64,000 nucleotides of DNA from Bathymodiolus thermophilus thioautotrophic gill symbiont (GTDB taxonomy: Bacteria; Pseudomonadota; Gammaproteobacteria; PS1; Pseudothioglobaceae): contig NZ_CP024634.1 in the NCBI RefSeq assembly GCF_003711265.1, positions 868,001-932,000 of the forward strand, read 5' to 3'. Shown piece after piece: positions 52,325 to 60,800 of the stretch. The translations under genes were made by a program, and so were the position numbers. The notes beneath the pieces were generated by a model. That model had not been told where the DNA came from. It worked only from the letters and a program-made list of their open reading frames with translations, and made no database searches. The stretch's first letter is position 1. The number at the start of each line of letters is the position of its first letter.

Positions 52325-52565
52325 AAATAACACTCCTTATTATTTGAATAAATTAAATGTATTTGAATTAAATCTTGAATAAATTAAAAATTAAACCTTT
52401 GAACTAAAACCAAAATTCTACCTAGGTTATTTTATAAAGTCAATCTAAAATATGAAAAAATAGAACCCATGAAACAACCCAATAAAGCGCTACTTATTTT
52501 TGAATAATGAGCGAAAGTTGACCTTTGGTTAATGCTCATGCCCAATGTAGAGACTTCAAATAGCA

Positions 52566-53114
52566 TTAACCAAAGTTTTTTTCAACAAAATCCAAGTCAA
52601 TTTGAATATTTGAATTGTCTAATAATTCCAAACATTTTGGCACTGCTAAAAATATTGCCCCTAAACACACGGCAATTGCCTCTGGCTTTCCTGGTAAATT
52701 GATGATTAAACTCTTACCACGAGTGCCTGCGGTTTGGCGTGATAGGATTGCTGTGGGGACTGTGCGTAGGCTCACAGCGCGCATTTGTTCTGCAAACCCA
52801 TCAAAAATACGCTCACAGACGGCATGTGTGGCTTCGGGGGTAACATCACGAGTGGTCGGGCCGGTGCCGCCAGTGGTGAGGATGAGGTTGCAGTTTTGAT
52901 GATCGGCAAAATCTATCATAGTGCGTTCAATTAATGTTTGTTCGTCTTCGATGATGGTGGTGGCTATTTCATAAGGTGAAAGTAGGGCGTTGTTAATCCA
53001 AGTTTGCATGGCAGGGCCGCCAATATCTTCGTATTCCCCCCGTGCGGCACGGTCGGAAATGGTGATAAAGCCTACTTTAATGGTTGTTTGTTGCTTGTTG
53101 TTGGTTTTTTTCAT
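52566..53114 (-). CDS. mog: Molybdopterin adenylyltransferase (Mog/MoaB family)
   Basis: Mog adenylates molybdopterin before metal insertion by MoeA. The 182 residues show the MPT-binding fold: KVGFITISDRAARGEYEDIG near the N-terminus, the signature LILTTGGTGPTTRDVTPEAT (residues ~79-98), and KSLIINLPGKPEAIAVCLG. About 12 polar residues precede the fold. It lies downstream of moeA in the same orientation with a 35-bp gap. MoaB is the close alternative name; the length and the downstream LPGKP region favour Mog. Confidence 0.9.
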   Translation of the reverse strand: MKKTNNKQQTTIKVGFITISDRAARGEYEDIGGPAMQTWINNALLSPYEIATTIIEDEQTLIERTMIDFADHQNCNLILTTGGTGPTTRDVTPEATHAVCERIFDGFAEQMRAVSLRTVPTAILSRQTAGTRGKSLIINLPGKPEAIAVCLGAIFLAVPKCLELLDNSNIQIDLDFVEKNFG

Positions 53115-53149
53115 TGGTTTTTATCCTTGAATAATATAAAGGTTTGGCA

Positions 53150-54403
53150 TTAAGTTAAGGGGTAATAATTAAGTATTTCCCCTTGGGCAAAGGTGCTATT
53201 TTCTGGTATTTCTAGCAAACCATCTGCCCAAACAATGGAACTTAATACATCGGAGCCTTGTTTGGGGTAGAGGCTGGCTGAGGCGGGTGTTGTGGTCTGG
53301 TCTAAGCGGACTCTAACAAACTCTCGTCGGGGGCGGGGTCTGAGCCAGTCAAAATTAGCTTGTACTGGGATGGGTTGGTTTTTATAGTTGCTGATGCCTT
53401 GCATTTTCTTAATAAAAGGCTGTGCAAATAAGAAGAAAGTAACCATAGCGGACACGGGATTGCCTGGCAAACCAATAAAGGCAGATTTGCCGATATGACC
53501 AAAGGCTAAGGGTTTTCCAGGTTTCATTTTGATACGCCATAAAGAAAGTTTGCCGAGTTTTTCTACTGCAGGTTTGACATGGTCTTCTTCGCCAACAGAC
53601 ACGCCACCGGTGGTGATGATTAAATCGCAGTCATCAGCCAGTGTGCTGAGTGCATCAAGTGTTGCACTAAAATTATCTTTGATATTACCCAGATTGACAA
53701 TGTCGCAATTCAGTTGTGTGAGTAGGGCGACCAAGGCATAGCGATTAGAATTAAATATTTCGCCCTTTTTTAAAGTTTCACCGGGGTTGATTAACTCATC
53801 GCCTGTGAAGAATAATCCCACTTTTAATGGTTTAAAAACCTCTAATTCCTTGACGCCAATAGACGCTGCAAGCGCAATATCCTGTGCTTTAAGTTGTCGT
53901 CCTTTGTTCAAAATAACAGCACCCGATTGAATGTCATTGCCCAGCGGCCTAATGTTTTCATCTAAGGATAAGGGTTGCCAAGTTTCGATATAGCCCCCCT
54001 CTTTTGAGACTTCACACACTTCTTGCATAATAACGGTATTGGCACCCTGTGGAATAGGTGCGCCAGTAAAAATCCTGGCAGCACAGCCGGGGGCAAGCGT
54101 GTTGCCTGTGCTGCCTGCTTGAATTCTATCGGTTATTTTGAAATTTAATATCCCAGGTACGCTAATTTGTTCGGGTTTTAAGGCAATTGCATAGCCATCC
54201 ATAGCGCTATTGTCAAATTCTGGCACATTGATGTTGGCACGAATATCGTGTGCTAATATTTGTCGCAAAGCATCATCCAACGCAACGGTATGGGTATGGG
54301 TGTTAACGATTGATGCATTGAGTAAAAATTCTAAGGCATCGTGCGTGCTGAGTAAAGGTTGTGATGCTTGGTTACAGGTATTGTCAATTTTTTTCTTATT
54401 CAT
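53150..54403 (-). CDS. moeA: Molybdopterin molybdenumtransferase MoeA
   Basis: MoeA inserts molybdate into adenylated molybdopterin. The 417 residues contain the N-terminal domain with VPEFDNSAMDGYAI (~65) and IFTGAPIPQGANTVIMQE. The central MPT-binding domain carries IITTGGVSVGEEDHVKPAVE and AFGHIGKSAFIGLPGNPVSA, and a small C-terminal beta domain follows. The length is normal. It forms a minus-strand unit with mog. The 480-bp region upstream holds two MITE-like repeats. Confidence 0.95.
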   Translation of the reverse strand: MNKKKIDNTCNQASQPLLSTHDALEFLLNASIVNTHTHTVALDDALRQILAHDIRANINVPEFDNSAMDGYAIALKPEQISVPGILNFKITDRIQAGSTGNTLAPGCAARIFTGAPIPQGANTVIMQEVCEVSKEGGYIETWQPLSLDENIRPLGNDIQSGAVILNKGRQLKAQDIALAASIGVKELEVFKPLKVGLFFTGDELINPGETLKKGEIFNSNRYALVALLTQLNCDIVNLGNIKDNFSATLDALSTLADDCDLIITTGGVSVGEEDHVKPAVEKLGKLSLWRIKMKPGKPLAFGHIGKSAFIGLPGNPVSAMVTFFLFAQPFIKKMQGISNYKNQPIPVQANFDWLRPRPRREFVRVRLDQTTTPASASLYPKQGSDVLSSIVWADGLLEIPENSTFAQGEILNYYPLT

Positions 54404-54443
54404 AAAGGTAAGTCGATAATTAATTGAGATTTTTTTGTCAATA

Positions 54444-54555
54444 GAGACCTTTGCATAAATATGGATGATTAGTAAAATTCAATTTTACCGACTTGGTGAT
54501 TCGCTCAAACTTTATTCTGATTACCAAGTGGGTCAATCGTATTTACGCAAAGGTA
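54444..54555. repeat. MITE-like element, family 1 (about 112 bp)
   Basis: The left end GAGACCTTTGCATAAATATG and the right end GTATTTACGCAAAGGTATT are inverted copies. The interior is short (ATTCAATTTTACCGACTTGG). It is the first of two such elements in the gap between moeA and the gene at 54885. Confidence 0.8.
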
Positions 54556-54568
54556 TTAATTGTATCAT

Positions 54569-54734
54569 GAGAGCCTTGTATAAATAAGAATGATTGATGA
54601 AATTCAAGTTTGTTTTTTTTAAAAATTCCCCGAGTTTCGCTACAACACAAGTGCGTTAAGTGAGTATAAAGGGTGAAAAAAATCAAGCGTAAATCGCTCA
54701 TTTGCCAATCATTTGTGTTTACATAAGGGTCTCA
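54569..54734. repeat. MITE-like element, family 1 (about 166 bp), next to a TATAAT
   Basis: The left end GAGAGCCTTGTATAAATAAG and the right end TGTGTTTACATAAGGGTCTC are imperfect inverted repeats; the interior differs from other members. The right end is followed, four bases on, by TATAAT (54738-54743), a candidate -10 for the next gene, so the element could supply the -35 region. Confidence 0.7.
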
Positions 54735-54884
54735 GTTTATAATACCCACTGATAAACGCCGTAAGGTTTGGCTGTATAAAAAGACGATTGCGCTCTTATC
54801 TGATAGGTAAGGCAGTTTTTTTTGGTTAAATGCCGACTGGATTTTTTTAATTTTTAATTTTTAATTTTGGACTTGGGGATTGTG

Positions 54885-55412
54885 ATGCAACGATTTTTTA
54901 CATTAACGCTATTTATTTTATTTTCCATGCCTATTCAAGCAAGTAGTATATTTGTTGAGCATACTACTGACAACGATTTTGCTAGTGTTGAAGAGGATGT
55001 TGTGCTGGCAATTATAGGACAAGGTTTGGTAATCGCACATCGTTCTGATGTTGCCACTATGCTCAATCGTACTGCCAAAGATTTGACTCGGCAAGCTTTT
55101 AATATGATGACCAGTATGATGCCGGTTGCCCCTTTTAGAAATCAAGTTGTCAAAACCACTTATAGACACGGCACAGTAATAGAATTTTGTAGCGTTGATT
55201 TGTCTACATTAACAACGGCGGCGGATCCAAATAATATATTATTTTGTCCTTTTTCGATTGCAATTTTTCAATTGTTAAACGAACCTAATCGAGTGCATGT
55301 CAGTTATTTACGCCTCAGTCGATTTGCCGATACGGACAATCCAAAATCAGTATCAGCATTGACAAAAGTGGAAAATATGTTGGCTGAAATCGTAACAGAA
55401 GCGCTCAATTAA
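54885..55412 (+). CDS. Exported DUF302-like protein (175 aa)
   Basis: This secreted or periplasmic protein has a signal peptide (MQRFFTLTLFILFSMPIQA). The mature part shows VEEDVVLAIIGQGLVIAHRS, then IEFCSVDLSTLTTAADPNNI and LFCPFSIAIFQL, an order resembling the strand, Cys, ADP and strand pattern of DUF302-type domains. The assignment is tentative. ATG 54885 is chosen over 54867 because the signal peptide begins there and GGGGAT precedes it. It is 83 bp upstream of mobA on the same strand; no link with molybdopterin is evident. Confidence 0.55.
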   Translation: MQRFFTLTLFILFSMPIQASSIFVEHTTDNDFASVEEDVVLAIIGQGLVIAHRSDVATMLNRTAKDLTRQAFNMMTSMMPVAPFRNQVVKTTYRHGTVIEFCSVDLSTLTTAADPNNILFCPFSIAIFQLLNEPNRVHVSYLRLSRFADTDNPKSVSALTKVENMLAEIVTEALN

Positions 55413-55494
55413 CCACAATATGAGCCATCAAAATCTACTTTCCACCCAATTTGACAAGGATTGATTTTGCCAACCCCCAATCGTCAATAAAAAA

Positions 55495-56091
55495 ATGATT
55501 GACAAAAGTAACCTTACCGCCGTCATATTAGCAGGTGGGCGCTCAAGTCGGATGATTGGTGAAGACAAAGGTTTGATTTTATTAAATGGCAAACCGATGA
55601 TTGCTTATGTGGCAACTGTTGTAAAAGAAAAAGTTGGACACTTATTCATCAGCGCTAATCGCAATATTGAGCAATATCAAGAATACGGCAAAGTCATTAC
55701 TGATGCACTGGATGATTTTCAAGGGCCATTAGCAGGCATTTTGCAGGCACTTCAAAGTGCAAATACCGATTATTTATTAATTTTCCCCTGCGATGCACCA
55801 TTGCTCAACAAAGTGGCTGTAGATCAATTACTCAATTCCATGCGCCAAGATATGGATATAGGCGTGGCAGATGATGGCATTAGAATGCACCCAACGATGA
55901 TGATTGTCAAAACGAAATTGGCACAAAATTTAGTTGATTTTTTGGCATCTGGACAAAGGAAATTAGGCTTGTGGGTTGAGCAAAATAATTTCCTTAAAAT
56001 TGATTTATCCGCTTATCCAGAAATATTCACCAATCTAAACACCCCAGAAGATTTTAACAAGTGCCTTACTCCCAACACTTCGTTTGATTGA
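55495..56091 (+). CDS. mobA: Molybdenum cofactor guanylyltransferase MobA
   Basis: MobA attaches GMP to molybdenum cofactor to make the MGD form used by DMSO-reductase family enzymes. The 198 residues begin with the nucleotidyltransferase signature AVILAGGRSSRMIGEDKGLI (the G-G-x-S-x-R-M...K pattern). They continue with FQGPLAGILQAL and LIFPCDAPLL, where the Asp binds the metal. The 3' end overlaps the convergent moaE by 26 bp. Confidence 0.95.
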   Translation: MIDKSNLTAVILAGGRSSRMIGEDKGLILLNGKPMIAYVATVVKEKVGHLFISANRNIEQYQEYGKVITDALDDFQGPLAGILQALQSANTDYLLIFPCDAPLLNKVAVDQLLNSMRQDMDIGVADDGIRMHPTMMIVKTKLAQNLVDFLASGQRKLGLWVEQNNFLKIDLSAYPEIFTNLNTPEDFNKCLTPNTSFD

Positions 56092-56515
56092 CATCCGTGG
56101 TTTTTGCCTGCACCCAATGACTGCCACTTTTGGTATGCTCTTTTTTCCAAAAAGGCGCTTGCGTTTTAAGATAATCCATCACAAATTCACATGCTTCAAA
56201 AGCCGATTTTCGATGCTTACTAGTGGCAATAACCAACACAATTTGCGCATTTACTGGCAAATCACCCACACGATGAATGACAGTAATATTGCCTAATATC
56301 CAGCGCTTATGTGCTTGATTGACAATGGCAGACAAAGCCTTTTCAGTCATTTTTGGATAATGTTCAAGCGTCATTTTACTCAATGGCTTGCCATCCAAAT
56401 CACGCACTGTGCCAACAAAACTAACCACCGCACCAATGCCACTATCTTCTTCTCTAGCGAGATTAACCTCAATACTCAAATCAAAATCTTCTTGCTGAAC
56501 GCTTATTTTATCCAT
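56066..56515 (-). CDS. moaE: Molybdopterin synthase catalytic subunit MoaE
   Basis: MoaE receives sulfur from MoaD thiocarboxylate to convert precursor Z into molybdopterin. The 149 residues contain GAVVSFVGTVRDLDGKPLSK, LEHYPKMTEKAL, VIHRVGDLPVNAQIVLVIAT and the catalytic segment APFWKKEHTKSGSHWVQA, with conserved lysines. moaA, moaC and moaD are not in the window. It converges on mobA with a 26-bp overlap of the 3' ends. Confidence 0.95.
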   Translation of the reverse strand: MDKISVQQEDFDLSIEVNLAREEDSGIGAVVSFVGTVRDLDGKPLSKMTLEHYPKMTEKALSAIVNQAHKRWILGNITVIHRVGDLPVNAQIVLVIATSKHRKSAFEACEFVMDYLKTQAPFWKKEHTKSGSHWVQAKTTDVNQTKCWE

Positions 56516-56614
56516 GGAATTATTTTACAACAATCTCAATTCTTTCTCATATTTTTTAGTAATGCCCATTTTTTTCCTTCCATTTTTATTTGACCGACTA
56601 AGTTATTACTTAAG

Positions 56615-56780
56615 TTGAGAGCTTTGCATAAATATGAATAATCATCAAGAATCCACTTTTCACCCACTTGGTGATTTTTTTAAACCCAGCCTTAGCCCTG
56701 CTAGGACAAAATTTAAGAAAATTACCAATGGCACAAAAATTGAATTTTGCTAATCATCCATATTTATGCAAAGGCCTCAA
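56615..56780. repeat. MITE-like element, family 1 (about 166 bp, well preserved)
   Basis: The ends TTGAGAGCTTTGCATAAAT and the inverted ATATTTATGCAAAGGCCTCAA match with few changes. The interior carries the family core (AACCCAGCCTTAGCCCTG and CTAGGACAAAATTTAAGAAA). TATAAT (56784-56789) begins four bases after the right end, upstream of the P-loop gene at 56873. Confidence 0.85.
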
Positions 56781-56872
56781 GTTATAATTTCGCAAAAATA
56801 TCAGGAATCCTGATGTGGCTATTAATGTGCAAAAAAAAGGTGAATATTTATGGCATTACAAGGCAGTAGTTT

Positions 56873-57406
56873 ATGAAAAAAATAGCAGTATTTGGCAAAA
56901 GCGGTGGCGGTAAATCCGTATTTAGCAAAAAACTATCTTTGGCGACTGGCATACCATTTTTCCCACTTGACCTTATAGAATATTCAAAAAGCGGGGAAAA
57001 AGTTTCTAAAGATGAATATTTGCAAAAGTATCACGATATTTTGAACACTGAATTCTGGATAATTGAAGGTTTTGGCACCATGGAAACTTTTATAAAGCGC
57101 CTACAAGAAGCCGATACATTGATATATATAAACCTTCCAATGCGGATACATTATTGGCGAGTTACAAAGCGCCTTCTCTTAAGTCCATTTATCAAACCCG
57201 AAGGCTGGCCTGACAAAAGCCCAATGATACGCAGCACCTATAATTGTTATGTCCATCTATTTGGCGTTGCGCCGAAGTTTTGGAATGCTAATTTTTTAAA
57301 GCGATTAGAAAGTATGTCTCAAGAGAAAACTGTGCACCACTTATCTTCAACAAAAGAACTTAATAAGTTTATTGAACAATCCATGCAACCAGAGGCTAAG
57401 AAATAA
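56873..57406 (+). CDS. P-loop adenylate-kinase-like protein (FlaR-like)
   Basis: This 177-residue protein has a classical P-loop, KKIAVFGKSGGGKSVFSKKL (~2-20), the acidic strand PFFPLDLIEY, EFWIIEGFGTMETFIKRL and a lid-like Arg-rich segment (HYWRVTKRLLLSPFIKPEGW). This layout is that of small adenylate-kinase-like ATPases annotated as 'DNA topology modulation' or FlaR-like proteins. The true substrate is unknown. It stands alone between two MITE-like repeats. Confidence 0.7.
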   Translation: MKKIAVFGKSGGGKSVFSKKLSLATGIPFFPLDLIEYSKSGEKVSKDEYLQKYHDILNTEFWIIEGFGTMETFIKRLQEADTLIYINLPMRIHYWRVTKRLLLSPFIKPEGWPDKSPMIRSTYNCYVHLFGVAPKFWNANFLKRLESMSQEKTVHHLSSTKELNKFIEQSMQPEAKK

Positions 57407-57528
57407 GGGAAAGCGATAACAGGTTGAGAAAAAATAAAAGTTGTAATTATTAATGCTGAATGGATTGGACAGGGCAAAAAATAAAGACAGAAAAGCATTT
57501 ACCCTTCATTTTTTTCGTTCTCAATTTT

Positions 57529-57597
57529 TTGCAAATAAAATTTGAAAACAAGGTATAATCAGGATTTTATTATCCCCCAAAAGAAGACTTATGGGGG
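57529..57597 (+). promoter_or_regulatory. Candidate promoter and leader hairpin upstream of the RTX gene
   Basis: TTGCAA (57529-57534), a 19-bp spacer and TATAAT (57554-57559) are a possible promoter. Downstream CCCCCA (57574-57579) pairs with TGGGGG (57592-57597) near the expected 5' end. If used, the RTX mRNA has a leader of about 245 bases that contains a whole MITE-like element. Confidence 0.45.
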
Positions 57598-57616
57598 TGC
57601 AATAATAAAATTAAAA

Positions 57617-57774
57617 TGAGGCCTTTGTATAAATATGGATGGTTAGCAAAATTCAATTTTTGCCCAATTAGCGATTTCTTTAAACCTTGTCTTAGTAAGA
57701 CTATAGGTTTAAAAATTTCCAAGTGGGTGAAAAGTGGGTTCTTGATGATTGTTTCACTTTATGCAAAAGTCTTA
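57617..57774. repeat. MITE-like element, family 1, directly upstream of the RTX gene (158 bp)
   Basis: The left end ATGAGGCCTTTGTATAAAT and the right end CACTTTATGCAAAAGTCTTA are inverted copies. The interior includes TTTAAACCTTGTCTTAGTAA. It ends 36 bp before ATG 57810. A small open frame inside it (57616-57807) is not considered a gene. Confidence 0.8.
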
Positions 57775-57809
57775 CAAGATGAAAAAATAAAAAACAGGAA
57801 AAAATAAAC

Positions 57810-60800
57810 ATGCAAGTAAAAACACAAAAGCAAGTTACAACATTGCAAAATAAAGCGCAGAAAGTCGCTAACAAACTTAATGAAGAAGTTATTACTATCA
57901 CCAAGGGCGTTCAACACATTCAAGTTCAAGCAGGTGTGGCTTATCAATTAAACACCAAAGATTTTGACACGAAAAAATTAAATTTAATCGCTAAAAAAGT
58001 CAGTGACGATTTAGAGGTAGCACTAGAAGAGGGCGTTGTCATCTTTGACAACTATTTTAATATTTGTGCAACTGAGTTATCTTGCTTAGTTTCCCTACCT
58101 GCCAAAGACAATGGACTTTACCACATTGTTGCTGATGCATTCTTTACTTTAGAAGATGGTACACAAGTTGTGTATTTTTATGGCGAGCAATCTATTGTTT
58201 CCACAGAATCTAGCACAACAAGTGAGGATAGCGGTCAAAGTTTTGGGGATATTATCACTTCAAATATAGAAATAGCAATTGCGGCTGCGGTTGCAGTTAT
58301 TGCGATTATTGTTAGCAGCAGCAGTAGTGACGACGATAAAAGAACCTTAGATGATCCAGAAATTAAAATAGTAGGAACGATACACAACAATGTAAATCAA
58401 ATTACAGTGAAGGCAGAATCAGGCAGCAAAATAACCGTTGTCTTTTCTGCAAACAATGAGACTGTTACTAGGGTAATTGAATCTGCCTCAGGTGATGCAC
58501 AAAATTTTTCACCTTTAACAGAAACCGAACTCAATAAATTAGGTAGTGGCTCAATCAAGATGACAGTTACCTTAACTAAAGATGGCGCCAAGGAATCTAC
58601 AAGCACTAGTAACTTTATGCTTGATATTGTGGCACCAAGTAAGCCAACGATTGAAGTAGTGGCTACAGATGATGTGATTAATTTTTCCGAGAAAGGTACA
58701 ACTATTACTGGCACAACGGAGGCTGATAGTACTGTTATGTTGTCTATTGGTAATAACAACAAACAGGCGACAGTTACAGGCACAACTTGGGTTTATACCT
58801 TAACAGATTCTGATATTACTGCCTTAGGTCAGGGTTCAGAAAAAATTATCACTGCAACTGCGACTGACGCTGCGGGTAACGCAACCGTATCAGAGAATAA
58901 AGTTGTTGTGGTTGATACACTCAAACCCCAACCCACAATTTCTTTAGTAGAAGACACGGGTAGTAATAACACTGATAAGATAACCAATAACAAAGCGGTA
59001 TCCGTTTCGGATCTTGAAAACAACGCTACTCGCACTTATAGTTTAACGAAAAATGGCAACCAGATTGATGGTGTTACCGATGCAGCAACTTATAATGCCT
59101 ATATGAATGGCGGCAGTGAAGGTAGCAAGATAGATGATGCTGTCTATAAGCTTACTATTACTGATACTGATGTTGCAGGTAATGTTGGCGATACTACATT
59201 TGAATTTACGCTTGATACAACGGCACCAAATAAGCCAACAATCAACATGGTGGCTACAGATGATATGGTTAATGCTTCCGAGAAAGACGCAGTAAATATT
59301 ACTGGTACAGCAGTAGCCAACAGCACTATTATGTTAGCTATCGGCAATCAGAGTACATCGGTGGGAGTTGCAGGAGATGGCACATGGACGCACACTCTTG
59401 ATGCCACTGGCTTGGATCAAGGTTCAATAATTATCACTGCAACTGCAACTGACATTGCGGGCAATGCAATCGTATCAGATGATAAAGTTATTGTGCTTGA
59501 CACTATAGACCCGATAATGATGAGCGCAGATCAATCTACTACAGTTTATACTTCTACTGGAGCACCTAGTGGAACTATTGTTTTTAACGCTAAAATGACC
59601 AACCTTGTAGGTGGTGTTGAGGATGAAGGTATTACTTATAGTATAAAAGAGGGTTTGGGAGATAATGCCAGTAAATTTTCAATTACTTCTGACACTGGAT
59701 ACTTGGCTTACAACACAAAGCAAGATTTAGCACATAATGACGATACAGTTACCATTATTGCTACTGATATGGCAGGCAACACAAGAGAGCAGAGCGTTAC
59801 TGTGTCAGTAGTAGATGCTACCTTAGCAACTACAGTTGCTTGGAGTAATTCTGGGACTGATGCTGTTATCAATATTAATGAAATGAAAACAATGGCTTTA
59901 GGTGGTACAGTTAGCGGAAATCCTGGAACAGGCTTACAAATTACCAGTATTGTTTTTAAACAAGGTGATGCCGTTATTTACACCATAGATTCTTCTCTTC
60001 CAGTTATTAATGAAACTGACAAAACTTGGGCTTTAGCCAACGACGACACTTGGATTTCAAAACTTACTGATGGTGATTATACTGTTGCTGTTAATCTTTC
60101 TGGTGATAATGCTAGTATTGGTTTAGGCGTATCAACAGCGATAACGGTTGATATGGTCATTCCAATGGCAACGATGGCAAAAGCAAGAGTTTTGGTTTCA
60201 GGCGAAGTTTCTGTTATGAGTAGTGAAAAAGGTACGGCTTATTTGGTTGAACAAGGTGCCAATATTTCTTCCGACTTTACTAAGACTGACTTTGATGGCT
60301 TAGTAACCAGTGGTACGGCAATAAATGCGGGAGTTTTGGCTAATAGCCATACAGTTATGTCAACCACAAATATGAGCTCAGGTAGTTATGTTCTTTATGT
60401 TATTAGCGAATCAGGCAATGTCTCAAGCCCTGCTGCAAATCAAATTGACATCATTGCTGGCAATAGTTTAGGGGTTACTGATAATAATGATGCCTTATTA
60501 ATAGGTGGCACTAGCGATGATACGATTGAAGGTGGCACTGGCAATGATGCTCTAATAGGTGGCGCTGGTGACGATACTCTGATTGGTGGCGCTGGCAGTG
60601 ATGCGATTACTGGTGGCGTTGGTAACGATACTTTAACAGGTGGCACAGGTGTAGATACTTTCTTTTACACAAAAACAACAGCTGGCAACGATACCATTGA
60701 GGATTTCACATTGGGTAGTAATGGTGATAAGTTGGATTTTAGCGAACTATTATTGGCTCACTCATTTGCTCAACTTCAAAAAGAAGTCAATGTAACAGAC

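Noticed and set aside
57616-57807. 63-residue open frame before the RTX gene
   Set aside because: It lies almost entirely inside a MITE-like repeat and has no homologous feature.
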